Origin: Bin87 sp965221295
GTDB taxonomy: Bacteria; Chloroflexota; Dehalococcoidia; Lucifugimonadales; UBA3495
Reading direction: 5' to 3'
Assembly: GCA_965221295.1 (NCBI GenBank)
Contig: OZ244879.1
Location: forward strand, 2,232,001 to 2,296,000
Length of the DNA stretch: 64,000 nucleotides
Positions 26,877 to 35,771 of this stretch are shown here, one piece after another (the first letter of the stretch is position 1; each line of letters opens with the position of its first letter). The position numbers were made by a program, and so were the translations under genes. The notes below the pieces were generated by a model. The model ran no database searches, was not told where the DNA came from, and saw nothing but the letters and a program-made list of their open reading frames with translations.

Positions 26877-26942
26877 AATTGCCGCAGAACCGGGCGGCGC
26901 GCTCCGGCGCGCACGCTATGGGACGAACCGGGAGGAACCGAA

Positions 26943-27617
26943 ATGCTACGTTCCGACTACGACCGCAACTTGGCCGACCTGCAAACACGCCTTACTGAAA
27001 TGGGGGAACGCGTCGAGTCGGCCACCCGGAACGCCTTGAATGCCCTGGAGCATCAGAACACCCAATTGGCGCAAGAGGTGATCGACGCTGACGACGAAAT
27101 CGACCGGTTGCAGGATTCGCTGGAGAACGATTGCGTAACCTTGCTGGCGACCCAACAACCGGCGGCGCGCGACTTGAGGTCTGTATTGACCGCCGTACAC
27201 ATCGCCGTGGAGCTGGAGCGGATGGGCGATTATGCGGAGGGCATCGCTAAGATTTGCCTGCGCATCGGCGACCAACCGTTGGTGAAACCGCTGATCGACA
27301 TACCACGGATGGCGGAAATAGCGCTGAAGATGCTCAACGAGAGTCTGCAATCGTACGCGAATCGTGACGAGGAGCTGGCGCGCAAGGTGTGCGCCGACGA
27401 CGACGCCATTGACGACCTGTACAACCAGGTTTACCGGGAATTGCTGACCTACATGCTGGCGGATCCCAGGACCATCGAACGGGCGACGTACCTGCTGTGG
27501 GTAGCGCATAACCTGGAGCGGATAGCGGACCGGGCGACCAACATCGGAGAACGGGTTTTGTGGTTGATCTCGGGCAACACCATCGGCACAGGATCGATAA
27601 GCAAGTCGTTGCGGTAA
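26943..27617 (+). CDS. phoU: phosphate transport regulator PhoU
   Basis: A 224-residue all-helical protein with two PhoU repeats: HIAVELERMGDYAEGIAKI and LWVAHNLERIADRATNIGERV, each with the metal-binding E-x-x-R-x-x-D pattern. PhoU connects PstB activity to the PhoR/PhoB signal and restrains phosphate uptake. GGAGGAACCGAA precedes the ATG. It closes the pst operon; no phoR or phoB is seen in the window. Confidence 0.94.
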   Translation: MLRSDYDRNLADLQTRLTEMGERVESATRNALNALEHQNTQLAQEVIDADDEIDRLQDSLENDCVTLLATQQPAARDLRSVLTAVHIAVELERMGDYAEGIAKICLRIGDQPLVKPLIDIPRMAEIALKMLNESLQSYANRDEELARKVCADDDAIDDLYNQVYRELLTYMLADPRTIERATYLLWVAHNLERIADRATNIGERVLWLISGNTIGTGSISKSLR

Positions 27618-27638
27618 CGCGGCGGTGGAATTGGGCCG

Positions 27639-27667
27639 TTGACAATTCCCGACCAAGGGGGTATATT
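27639..27667 (+). promoter_or_regulatory. strong sigma-70-type promoter of the nitrite/sulfite reductase gene
   Basis: Consensus TTGACA, exactly 17 bases, TATATT. An imperfect palindrome TTTTCGCAAATGC / GCAATTGCAAAA follows at 27667-27694, overlapping the expected transcription start and possibly an operator. Confidence 0.8.
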
Positions 27668-27671
27668 TTTC

Positions 27672-27812
27672 GCAAATGCAAAGCAATTGCAAAACCCAGC
27701 GCCTGTGCACCTGTTCTTGTCCGCGTCAATCGGGGGCAGGTTACGCTTGATTTTAACGCATAGGCGCCACCCGTTCCCACCGCATTTGCCATGAGGCGCG
27801 GTGGGTTTTTTT
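27672..27812 (+). promoter_or_regulatory. leader with mutually exclusive hairpins (attenuator or riboswitch-like)
   Basis: Between promoter and ribosome site lies an intrinsic terminator (27776-27812). GCAAATGC at 27672-27679 is the exact complement of GCATTTGC at 27782-27789, which overlaps the end of the terminator's 5' arm and its loop. Pairing of the two would compete with terminator formation. No known riboswitch class is recognised in the 100 bases between. Confidence 0.6.
27776..27812 (+). terminator. intrinsic terminator inside the reductase leader
   Basis: Stem CCCACCGC / GCGGTGGG with a 14-base loop and seven T residues. It lies 27 bases before the TTG start, downstream of a strong promoter and without an intervening gene, so it most likely controls read-through into the reductase gene. 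Confidence 0.8.
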
Positions 27813-27838
27813 GTGCCATAGCTCGGCAGGAGGCCACC

Positions 27839-29710
27839 TTGACCACTGAAACACGAACCCCCAGCCTGGAAGAAATCCATGCCGCCAGCCTCAAGTTGGC
27901 GGAAGGTTCAAACGCGATCATTCCGTTCATGGAGGACGAAATCGAGCGGTTTGACGCCGAGGTTGACCGTTTCCGCTCGGGCGAGCTGGACAACACCGTT
28001 TTCACGCCGTTCCGCCTGCGGCAGGGAGTGTACGGGCAACGTCAGGCGGACGTTCAGATGATCAGGGTAAAGCTGCCCGGCGGCATCATATCGGCTGACA
28101 TGCTGGACTGCTTTGGGGAAATTGCCGAAAAATACGCACCTTTGAAGAAGGGGCACATCACGACACGGGAGAACATTCAACTGCACCACATCCCGCTGGA
28201 GCAGACCTCGGCGACGCTGCGCGAATTGGGCAAGGTTGGGTTGTCGACCCGGGAAGCTTGCGGCAACACCGTGCGCAACGTGGTGGGTCCTGCCACGGCC
28301 GGCGTCAGCCCTGAGGAAACGTTCGATCCGACGCCGTACCTGACAGCATATGTTCGCTTTGGGGCGCGGCACCCGATAACCCAGAACTTCCCCCGGAAGT
28401 TCAAGTCGGCGTTCACCGGCAACGACCAACGGGACGAAGTGGCGGCGGCGATCCAGGACATCACGTTCGTATCGCAGTACCGCGAGATCGGCGGAGAGCG
28501 GCGCAAGGGATTCAAGGTTTTCTGCGGCGGGGGAACGTCGATTATGCCCCGGCTAGCCAAACCGCTGTACGAGTGGGTGTCCGAGGACGACTACCTGCGG
28601 GTGGCGCTGGCGGTGTGGACGGTGTTCAACAACGCCGACATTCTGCGCAAGAACCGCATGATGGCGCGCCTCAAGGTGTTGATCGACAAGATTGGCCTGG
28701 ACGAGTTCCGCAACTTGGTGGACGCTGAGTTGGCGAACATCGGCGCCATCGACTTTAGGCCGCTGATGACGGCGGAGGAGATTCAGCGGGAGGATCCTCC
28801 GACCCCGCCGTCTTCCGGCAACGGAGCTTCTTCCAGCAACGGAGTTTCTTCCAGCAACGGAGATGGCAACAACTCGGAGTACCGGGCATGGTTGGAATCC
28901 AACGTGGAGCCACAGCGACAGGAAGGTTATCACGTGGTTTATGTAAAGGTCGTGCGGGGCGACCTGGTTCCGGCCCAGTTCCATGGGCTGGCGAACATTG
29001 TTCGCGAGTACACCGGAGGCAAGGCCCGCACGACTCAGGAACAGAACATCGTGCTGCGTTGGGTTCCCACTGGGTACCTGCACGACGTGTGGGAAGCGCT
29101 GAATGCGCTCGATCTGGCCGAATCGGGGCACAACCACATCACCAACGTGGTTTCCTGCCCCGGCACCGACAGTTGCAAGCTGGGCATAACCTCGTCGATG
29201 GGATTGGCGAAGGCGCTACAGGCGGAAATGGCCACCTGGGACGGATTAGCCGATGACGCCGGCGTGGGGGACATTCGCATCAAGATGAGCGGGTGCCCGA
29301 ACGGTTGCGGTCTGCACCACATCGCCAACATTGGGTTCCACGGCGCGGCGGTCAAGGGGGCCGACGCCCAGCAGATTCCGTCCTACGAGCTGTTCCTGGG
29401 GGGCAACTACGGTGACAACCAGGTGGAGGACTCGCGGATTGGAACCCGAGTGCCCAAGGTCAAGGTGCCGGCCAAGCTGGCGCCGGCGGTGTTGAAGGAC
29501 ATCGTAACGTATTACAAGGACAACAGGACAGACGAGGCCGAGCGGTTCAACGACTTTTTGGATCGCGTTGGATTGGAAGAGGTGACCGCGGTGGCAGCCC
29601 GGGCCCAGGAAATCGGGCACGAAGCCGAAGGCGGCGGCGACATGTACTTCGACTGGGAGCGAACCAACCAGTACGTGCTGGAACGGGGCGAGGGCGAGTG
29701 CGCCGTATAG
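27839..29710 (+). CDS. siroheme-[4Fe-4S] nitrite/sulfite reductase
   Basis: A 623-residue assimilatory enzyme that carries out six-electron reduction of nitrite to ammonium or sulfite to sulfide. N-terminal half: PFRLRQGVYGQRQADVQMIRVKLPGG, KGHITTRENIQLHH and REACGNTVRNVVG. C-terminal half: TTQEQNIVLRWVP and the cluster cysteines SCPGTDSCKLG and KMSGCPNGCGLHH. Which anion is used is not decided by these motifs. A Ser/Asn/Gly linker near residues 325-342 is an 18-bp tandem repeat. TTG start chosen: AGGAGGC is 6 bases upstream. An upstream ATG at 27791 lies within the terminator hairpin. The hemD gene next door makes a siroheme precursor. Confidence 0.92.
   Translation: MTTETRTPSLEEIHAASLKLAEGSNAIIPFMEDEIERFDAEVDRFRSGELDNTVFTPFRLRQGVYGQRQADVQMIRVKLPGGIISADMLDCFGEIAEKYAPLKKGHITTRENIQLHHIPLEQTSATLRELGKVGLSTREACGNTVRNVVGPATAGVSPEETFDPTPYLTAYVRFGARHPITQNFPRKFKSAFTGNDQRDEVAAAIQDITFVSQYREIGGERRKGFKVFCGGGTSIMPRLAKPLYEWVSEDDYLRVALAVWTVFNNADILRKNRMMARLKVLIDKIGLDEFRNLVDAELANIGAIDFRPLMTAEEIQREDPPTPPSSGNGASSSNGVSSSNGDGNNSEYRAWLESNVEPQRQEGYHVVYVKVVRGDLVPAQFHGLANIVREYTGGKARTTQEQNIVLRWVPTGYLHDVWEALNALDLAESGHNHITNVVSCPGTDSCKLGITSSMGLAKALQAEMATWDGLADDAGVGDIRIKMSGCPNGCGLHHIANIGFHGAAVKGADAQQIPSYELFLGGNYGDNQVEDSRIGTRVPKVKVPAKLAPAVLKDIVTYYKDNRTDEAERFNDFLDRVGLEEVTAVAARAQEIGHEAEGGGDMYFDWERTNQYVLERGEGECAV
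28811..28864 (+). repeat. three 18-bp coding repeats in the reductase linker
   Basis: Units TCTTCCGGCAACGGAGCT, TCTTCCAGCAACGGAGTT and TCTTCCAGCAACGGAGAT encode SSGNGA, SSSNGV and SSSNGD, a flexible interdomain linker. Confidence 0.92.
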
Positions 29711-29731
29711 CGGCGTTAGCTCTGTGACACG

Positions 29732-30556
29732 ATGGCATCCGCATCACTGAACGGGCGCACGGTGGCTTTCGTTGAGGCCAGGATGCCCGACGAAATGGCC
29801 AGCCTAATCAGGCGACACGGTGGGATGCCCTACGGCGCTCCTGTCTTGCAGGAACATTATCTGGAAGACAGCCCTGAGGCAAGGCAGGCGATTGCAGACG
29901 TTTGCGAAGGTGGGGTGGACGCCGTGATCTTCCTGACCGGGGTTGGGGCCGGCGCGATGATGGGCATTGCGGACGCCATGGGCAGGTTGTCTGATTTTGA
30001 GGAGGCGTTGCGGGCCGTTACGGTGGTGGCCCGCAGCCCCAAGCCGGGGCGAATTCTGCGCCGCCACAAGATTCCCATTGACGTTATGCCGCCCGAGCCG
30101 TTCACATCATCGGATTTGACGGCGGCGATGGACGGATTGGATCTGGATGGCAAGAGGGTGATTTACCAGCGTTACGGCGGTCCCGACGCCATACTGCCGA
30201 CTTACCTGCGGGCCCGAGGCGCTGAATGTCGGGAACTCACGCTGTACGACTGGGGTTTGCCAGATGACACGGGCCCGGCGTTGGAGTTGATTGAACGGGT
30301 GGCCAACGGGGAGGTTGACGCGCTGGCGTTCACGAGCCGGCCGCAGGTTCCGAACCTATTGGCGATTGCGGCCCAGGCTGGCAGAGAAGAGGCGCTGCGG
30401 GAAGGCATGGCCGACGCGGTGGCCGTGGCCTCGGTGGGGCCGGTTTGCACCCGGAAACTGGAGGAGCTTGGCATCGGGGTTGACATTGAGCCGGAGCACC
30501 CGCACATGGGCAGTTTGACGCTGGCCATCGCCGACTATTTTAGCCGTGGCGGTTAG
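29732..30556 (+). CDS. hemD: uroporphyrinogen-III synthase
   Basis: A 274-residue HemD-like protein that cyclises hydroxymethylbilane to uroporphyrinogen III, the branch point to heme, siroheme and corrinoids. Sequence identity in this family is low; recognition rests on the overall pattern: GRTVAFVEAR at the N terminus, DAVIFLTGVGAGAM, GKRVIYQRYGG, ELTLYDWGLP, DALAFTSRPQVPNLL and VASVGPVCTRKLEELGI. Its position right after a siroheme enzyme supports the call. It converges with the cupin gene, overlapping by four bases. Confidence 0.88.
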   Translation: MASASLNGRTVAFVEARMPDEMASLIRRHGGMPYGAPVLQEHYLEDSPEARQAIADVCEGGVDAVIFLTGVGAGAMMGIADAMGRLSDFEEALRAVTVVARSPKPGRILRRHKIPIDVMPPEPFTSSDLTAAMDGLDLDGKRVIYQRYGGPDAILPTYLRARGAECRELTLYDWGLPDDTGPALELIERVANGEVDALAFTSRPQVPNLLAIAAQAGREEALREGMADAVAVASVGPVCTRKLEELGIGVDIEPEHPHMGSLTLAIADYFSRGG

Positions 30557-30885
30557 TACTTGAACTCCTCACGCACCGGGCTGAAGATGTCGAGGGCGAT
30601 GGCCTTGGAATCTTGCCCCTTTGCGTAGTGTTCGACGCCGCCGGGGATGATGTACATGTCGCCCGGCTTGAGCAGTCGAACCTCATTGCCGACACCCATT
30701 TCCAGTTCGCCTTCGACGATAATGCCTCCCTGTTCGTGGGGATGGGTATGCAACGGCACCAGGGCGTTGGCCTCTACTTCCACCAGTGAGAACAGCATTT
30801 GCTGGCCCCAGAAGGTTCGGGTTCGGGCGCCCTCGGCCAGTATTTTGTAGCCGCGGGATTCAGGCTGCAGAAAATAGTCGCTCAT
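30553..30885 (-). CDS. small cupin-domain protein
   Basis: A 110-residue single-domain cupin. Motif 1 reads PLHTHPHEQGGIIVEGELEM (two His, Glu, and a further His as probable metal ligands) and motif 2 PGDMYIIPGGVEHYA. Small cupins have many roles (isomerase, dioxygenase, sensor) and nothing here picks one. AAGGAG lies 8 bases before the ATG. Confidence 0.85.
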   Translation of the reverse strand: MSDYFLQPESRGYKILAEGARTRTFWGQQMLFSLVEVEANALVPLHTHPHEQGGIIVEGELEMGVGNEVRLLKPGDMYIIPGGVEHYAKGQDSKAIALDIFSPVREEFKY

Positions 30886-30915
30886 GGCAATGCTCCTTGC
30901 TGGATCAACGTTGAA

Positions 30916-31815
30916 TCAAGATTGGTCGAACCCCAGGCCCCTTTCCTTCAAGCTAGCGAAGCGCCCGCCCTGACCGATTATTAGGTGGTCGAGCAGTTCA
31001 ATATCCATCAGTTTGCCGGAGGCGACCAGGTCCCGGGTGACGGCCACGTCTTCGGCGCTGGGCGTCGGGTCTCCGGAAGGGTGATTATGAACCACGATGA
31101 TGGAGGGGGCGTTCTCTCTGATGGCAGGGCGAAGAACCTCGGCGGTGCGAACCGAGCTGCTGTTGACGGTGCCGATGTAGATGGCGCGCCGGCCCACGAC
31201 CATATTCCGGGTATTGAGCAACAGGACGACCAGATGCTCTTGGGCCAGTGGGGCCATCTCCGCGGCCACGAGGTTGGCGGCATCCTGTGGACAGGAGATT
31301 TGGGAGCGTTCTTCGGGAGCGAGGGAGGCGATGCGGCGTCCCAGCTCGAGGGCGGCCAGGATTTCGCAGGTTTTGGCGTCGCTCAGGCCGCGTTGCTCGT
31401 TGAGCTCGGGGTAACCGACTCGCGCCAATCCAGGCAGGCCTTCGAATTCGGCCAGTACCCTGGTGGCCAAGTTGATGGCGTTCTCACCGGCGATGCCGGT
31501 TCGGAGCAGTATGGCAACCAATTCGGCGTTGTTGAGGTAACGTGGGCCGTGTTCGCGTAGCCGTTCGCGGGGTCGCTCTTGCGGCGGCAGCTGCATGATG
31601 GTGGGCTGATACGAAACCGATCCTTGGCGCCGACCAGATGGCTGGACAGCTGGGACTGGCGGTGGCGGCGGAGTTGGCGCGCAGACGGTTGGTTCGCAAA
31701 CGGTTTGAGCCGGTTCATCGACCGCGGGGAGAGAATCGCCGCCGATGATTCGTTCCAGCTCGGCCCGAAAGGCTGCTACGGCGTTTGGTTCGGCGGGTGG
31801 CTTTGCGATGGCCAT
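30916..31815 (-). CDS. radC: RadC-family JAMM protein
   Basis: A 299-residue protein of the RadC (UPF0758) family. A helix-hairpin-helix region (YLNNAELVAILLRTG, GLARVGYPEL) is followed by the JAMM metalloprotease-like core with VVHNHPSGDPTPSAED and a preceding Glu. The historical name implies DNA repair, but the role is not established. The first ~75 residues are an unconserved proline-rich extension (PTPPPPPVPAVQ). A shorter start is possible, but the ATG is the first in frame. Confidence 0.92.
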   Translation of the reverse strand: MAIAKPPAEPNAVAAFRAELERIIGGDSLPAVDEPAQTVCEPTVCAPTPPPPPVPAVQPSGRRQGSVSYQPTIMQLPPQERPRERLREHGPRYLNNAELVAILLRTGIAGENAINLATRVLAEFEGLPGLARVGYPELNEQRGLSDAKTCEILAALELGRRIASLAPEERSQISCPQDAANLVAAEMAPLAQEHLVVLLLNTRNMVVGRRAIYIGTVNSSSVRTAEVLRPAIRENAPSIIVVHNHPSGDPTPSAEDVAVTRDLVASGKLMDIELLDHLIIGQGGRFASLKERGLGFDQS

Positions 31816-31893
31816 GATTGGCTCCCAAGATTGGCGTCAACAGCGAGTCTAACCCCTGGGCCGGCGGTTGCGCCATGCCCGGGTGTCACCAAT

Positions 31894-33015
31894 TTAGCCG
31901 GAGGGGAGGAAATCCTGAGCGCGCAGGTCGTCGATGGCAGTGAGGGTTCGCGCCAAGAATGTTTCGGCGAGCTGGCGGCTGCGGTCGCCGGTGAAGTCGA
32001 ACTGAGCGCCGGCGATGATGGGGGTGCGCAGGCAGGTTAACGCGCCTTGGCGATAGCGCAACCAGCAGTCCTCGAATGTGAGGTCATTTACCCCGGCGTT
32101 CAGCAGCGTTTGGTGGTATTCGGCCAGCGCCTCGCGCTCGATTTGCCGGCGAACCTGGGGAACAAGGCTGGAGGACAGGAAGTAGGCTACGTCGCACAGC
32201 CCGTTGTCAATGCCGCAAACCTGCCAGTCAACGGCCGCGAAGTCGTGGCCCGAACCGCCGCCGTCTCCGAAAAACATGTTGTCCAATCTGAAGTCGCCGT
32301 GGGTGAAGGTTCTCGGGCCGGTGGCCACGACGTCCAGATGCCCGACCATGCGCCGCCCGTATTCCTCGGCGAGCCGGCGCATTGGGTTTGTGAAGAGGTG
32401 GCCGAAACGATCGAGGGCGGCCGGGAGGCTGGCTTGATACGCGGCCTGAACCAACGGTCGACGCTGGGGACTGGACGCATCGAGGAATGTTGAGACGGGA
32501 GACTGGTTTTCGCGGTTCCAGAATCGCGCGTGCAGCTGGGCCGCGGCGCGGACCGCGGTCACGGCCTGCTGAGGGCTGGCGCCAACTATCTGGTCGGCCG
32601 AGGCCATTGCGGATAGATCTTCCAGAACCAGCACGAAGCGATGGCTGTCGCTATCGAAGTCGCCATACAGCAACGCTGGAGACCGGATTGGGACGTGAGG
32701 CGCCACCTGGCGGTAGAAGGCGTACTCCCTTTGATACAGGCCCAGTCGACGAGCGGTTTGCAGCGTTTCCGGGTGTGAGGCCGGAAGCTTTACGATTACC
32801 GATTTTGGTTGGCCTGAGTCGTTTCCCTGGTAGGACAGGCGGCAACGCAGGATCTTGCCAACGAAGCCGACCCCTGCTCCAATGTTCTCAAGGGCAACGT
32901 CTCGAATATGCGGGACGGAGTACCGGCCGCCGATGTCCAGGGCGCGGCGGAACCAGTCTGGCGTCAACGCGGCTTCGTCTTCCGGAATCCGGGGCGGACA
33001 CGACGGGTTAGCCAT
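31894..33015 (-). CDS. aminoglycoside phosphotransferase/ecdysteroid-kinase-like protein
   Basis: A 373-residue kinase-like protein. Catalytic and metal motifs are RTFTHGDFRLDNMFF (HGDxxxxN) and DFAAVDWQVCGIDNGLCDVAYFLS (the DW in place of DFG). An N-terminal lobe with SVIVKLPASHPE holds the ATP-binding Lys, and REYAFYRQVAPHV follows. This subgroup (DUF1679/EcKinase-like) occurs in many bacteria with unknown small-molecule substrates. It starts 16 bases after the stop of the ThDP enzyme gene and is probably co-transcribed with it. Confidence 0.85.
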   Translation of the reverse strand: MANPSCPPRIPEDEAALTPDWFRRALDIGGRYSVPHIRDVALENIGAGVGFVGKILRCRLSYQGNDSGQPKSVIVKLPASHPETLQTARRLGLYQREYAFYRQVAPHVPIRSPALLYGDFDSDSHRFVLVLEDLSAMASADQIVGASPQQAVTAVRAAAQLHARFWNRENQSPVSTFLDASSPQRRPLVQAAYQASLPAALDRFGHLFTNPMRRLAEEYGRRMVGHLDVVATGPRTFTHGDFRLDNMFFGDGGGSGHDFAAVDWQVCGIDNGLCDVAYFLSSSLVPQVRRQIEREALAEYHQTLLNAGVNDLTFEDCWLRYRQGALTCLRTPIIAGAQFDFTGDRSRQLAETFLARTLTAIDDLRAQDFLPSG

Positions 33016-33030
33016 GGCGAGGGGACGGCG

Positions 33031-34677
33031 CTAGTCGAACCGGAACTTGGAGAAAGTGCCCTCTTCCTTGGTGATGAACTCCAAGAGCGCCGGCCGGCCG
33101 TCGGCGTTGGCCTGCATGGCGCGCCGCATGGCGGGCTTGATCTCGTCTGGGGTATGAATCTGCTCGGCGTAGGCGCCGAGAGCCACCGCGACCTGGTAGA
33201 AGTCGCCGCTGAGGTCTTTGAGGCCGTAGCGTTCCACGGCAGTCGGGATGCGGCTATCTGGATAGATTGCCATGGTGGAGTTGTTCATCACCACGGTTGT
33301 GATGGGAATGTTGGCGCGAACGGCGGTTTCCACGTCGAGGCCAACCATGCCAAAAGCGGCATCGCCCATGAAGTTGATGACCATCTTCTCGGGCGCGGCC
33401 ATCTTGGCGCCCATGGCCAAGCCCAGGCTGTAACCCAGTTGGGTGGACTTGCCCCATCCGATGAAGCTGCGAGGGGCGCGGGCTTCCCAGAACGGCGATA
33501 CCTGCTCGCGTGGGCTGCCGGATTCGTGGGTGACGATGGTGTTGTCCAAGTCAACGGTGTGCATGATGTCCCACACCACCCGGTAGGGGTTTAAGGGAAC
33601 TTCATCGCTGGTGAGCCTGGGCAGCCACTGGGCCATCCAGGCCTCGCGGCTGGCGGTGATTTCGTCGGCGAGTTCCTGGTTTGGGGCTCGCTGCTGGGCG
33701 CCCTGGGCTTTTAGCTCGTCGATGAACTGACGCAGAGCCAACTTGGCGTCGCCGAGTATGGGGTATTCGGAGCGGTGGTCCTTGTTGATGTCGCCTTCGC
33801 CGTTGGTGAGATGGATGAGCGTTTTGCCAGACGGGATCGGCACGGTGAAGCTGCTCTTGGTGAAGCTAACGCCAACGCCGAACACCACGTCGGCGTTGGT
33901 GAGGAAACGGTGCACCGGCCCAGTTTGGGAGGAACCGCCGACTCCCAGGGACAAGGGGTGATTTTCGGGGAAGGCGCTCTTGCCTTCGAGGGTGGTAAGG
34001 ACGGGGATTTGCAGGAATTCGGCCAATTCCATCAGCTCGTCGGTGGCTTCCGCGTACAGAACGCCCTGCCCGGCCATGATCACCGGACGGCTGGCGGAAA
34101 GAAAACCGCGCGCGGCCCGGGTAACGGCCGCGGGATCGGCGGCAACGCGCATGGGTTGCGGCGGGATGTAATCGAAGTCTTCTTCGCTGATTTGGTCTGA
34201 GGAGAGGTCGGACGGGATTTCGAGCAGCACCGGGCCCGGCTTGCCGGATCGCAGCTTGGTGAAGGCCTGGCGGAACAGCTCGGGCACGCGGTCGGCAAAG
34301 TTGACGTGGGCCGACCACTTGGTGATGGATTCGTAGGCGCGGACGGGATGGAAGTTGGGTTCGACCCCAACGCGACTTCGAGCCACTCCAGCGGGTAGAA
34401 CCAGGATGGGCACAGAGTCGGCGTAGGCTTGGGCGACCCCACCGAAGGCGTTTTCGGCCCCGGGGCCGTTTTGGGCCAGGAAGATACCGGTCTTCGTGCC
34501 GTTGGTGATGCGGGAAAATCCGTCGGCCATGTGGACGCCGGTGCGTTCCTGGCGGCATACCACTGGGCGAATGCCGGCGATTGCGGCGGCTTCAATCAGC
34601 GGGTTGGAAGGCATGACAGCGATCCAGTCGACGCCTTCCATTTTCAGTACGTTGGCTACTGCGGTAACTCCGTCCAC
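33031..34677 (-). CDS. thiamine diphosphate-dependent enzyme of the acetolactate synthase/decarboxylase superfamily
   Basis: A 548-residue ThDP enzyme with the three usual domains. The N-terminal pyrimidine-binding domain carries the cofactor-activating Glu in CRQERTGVHMADGFSR. The middle domain includes PVIMAGQGVLYAEA, and the C-terminal diphosphate-binding motif starts MGDAAFGMVGLDVETAVRANIPITTVVMNNSTM. Such proteins join or split 2-oxoacids (acetolactate synthase, benzoylformate decarboxylase, oxalyl-CoA decarboxylase and others). No FAD-specific or regulatory partner gene is adjacent, so the substrate stays open. The start is GTG, with GGAGGAA about 10 bases upstream. Confidence 0.88.
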   Translation of the reverse strand: MDGVTAVANVLKMEGVDWIAVMPSNPLIEAAAIAGIRPVVCRQERTGVHMADGFSRITNGTKTGIFLAQNGPGAENAFGGVAQAYADSVPILVLPAGVARSRVGVEPNFHPVRAYESITKWSAHVNFADRVPELFRQAFTKLRSGKPGPVLLEIPSDLSSDQISEEDFDYIPPQPMRVAADPAAVTRAARGFLSASRPVIMAGQGVLYAEATDELMELAEFLQIPVLTTLEGKSAFPENHPLSLGVGGSSQTGPVHRFLTNADVVFGVGVSFTKSSFTVPIPSGKTLIHLTNGEGDINKDHRSEYPILGDAKLALRQFIDELKAQGAQQRAPNQELADEITASREAWMAQWLPRLTSDEVPLNPYRVVWDIMHTVDLDNTIVTHESGSPREQVSPFWEARAPRSFIGWGKSTQLGYSLGLAMGAKMAAPEKMVINFMGDAAFGMVGLDVETAVRANIPITTVVMNNSTMAIYPDSRIPTAVERYGLKDLSGDFYQVAVALGAYAEQIHTPDEIKPAMRRAMQANADGRPALLEFITKEEGTFSKFRFD

Positions 34678-34782
34678 GAGATGGTTCCTCCAAGATCTGT
34701 CATTTGGGCGCGGGGCGCCCCATTTGGCTGTATTGACGCTGCGGCGCCGTTGGGCGCTTTTTGGGGCGCGGGTCGGCTCCGA

Positions 34783-35511
34783 TTATTCGATTTCTGCCAG
34801 AAAAGCGTCGAGCGCTTCGTTGAATTCGGCAGGCTTTTCCACCATTGGGAAGTGCCCGGCGCCTTTCATCTTGATCAACCGCGAGTTGACCGAACCCGAG
34901 CTGGTGACGGCGCGGTGGATTTCCGCTTCGTAATCGCCGGTGGCCAGCGGGTCATCGACGCCTTGAATCAACAGCAACGGCGCCTGGAGTTGATGGATGC
35001 GATCGCGGACATCGAAGTGGTCGATTACCACCAAGTCGCGATGCTGCGCCACCGGCCCGACCTGACGGTGCCGTTGCAGCAAGGTTGATCGCAATTCGGG
35101 TTCCACGAAGTGCATGATGCCATCCATCATGCTCAGCCATTTTTGGTAGGTGGCGTCATCTTTGGCGGCGTCCAAGCGGAACTGCAAATCTTCGGGGCGC
35201 CGGCTTTTGGGCCGCATGGCAACGGTCATCAGGGCCAAGCCCTTGACTTCCTGGGGGTAGTCCAAGGCGTATTGCAGCGCGATGCAGGCGCCCAAGGTGA
35301 AACCGCTCAACACCAAGTCGTGGTCGTGCCCCTGGGCATGGAGCCAACCACGCAACCAGTCGGTGTAACGCTCCACGCTGTTGCAGGGAGCCCCGGCGAG
35401 ATGTCCGGGCAGATTGGGCGCCAAACTGCCGGGGTAATGCGCCAACTGGTTGACGTAGGAATCTGCGCTTCCGCCGGCGCCGGGGCCATGGATGAAGACC
35501 AACTGGGCCAT
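34783..35511 (-). CDS. alpha/beta hydrolase fold protein with Thr at the nucleophile elbow
   Basis: A 242-residue alpha/beta hydrolase: QLVFIHGPGAGGSADSY (oxyanion hole), APNLPGHLAG, the elbow LVLSGFTLGACIALQYAL, PLLLIQGVDDPLATGDY and MKGAGHFPMVEKP with the catalytic His. The nucleophile position of GxSxG is Thr (GFTLG; codon ACC). A Ser sits two positions earlier, which is not the nucleophile position. Function unknown. The gene lies just upstream of the ThDP enzyme on the same strand, gap 105 bases. Confidence 0.85.
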   Translation of the reverse strand: MAQLVFIHGPGAGGSADSYVNQLAHYPGSLAPNLPGHLAGAPCNSVERYTDWLRGWLHAQGHDHDLVLSGFTLGACIALQYALDYPQEVKGLALMTVAMRPKSRRPEDLQFRLDAAKDDATYQKWLSMMDGIMHFVEPELRSTLLQRHRQVGPVAQHRDLVVIDHFDVRDRIHQLQAPLLLIQGVDDPLATGDYEAEIHRAVTSSGSVNSRLIKMKGAGHFPMVEKPAEFNEALDAFLAEIE

Positions 35512-35771
35512 TGCGACCTCAACGGTTCAAGGGTTGCGGGCATTCTAGGGGCGCTGGCTAACCGGGTCAAGGCGGGCATCGTGGTAGGAGGCTGGCCGAC
35601 GGGGCACACGCCGGAGGCGGGGCGGTCGCGCCACACACCGATTGTCAGCATCCTGTTGTCGGCGTCCTGATGAACCTGTGACGCCCCGGACGCGGGCTGG
35701 TCGCACCTGACGTTGCGCGAGGCGGCTCGGCGGCGGCGGCGCGGGCGACATGGTGGGCCGGCGCGGGATGG
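35512..35771. other. gap with no recognised element
   Basis: The 260 bp between the alpha/beta protein and the end of the PPOX gene show no gene, repeat or terminator that I can support. Confidence 0.5.
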
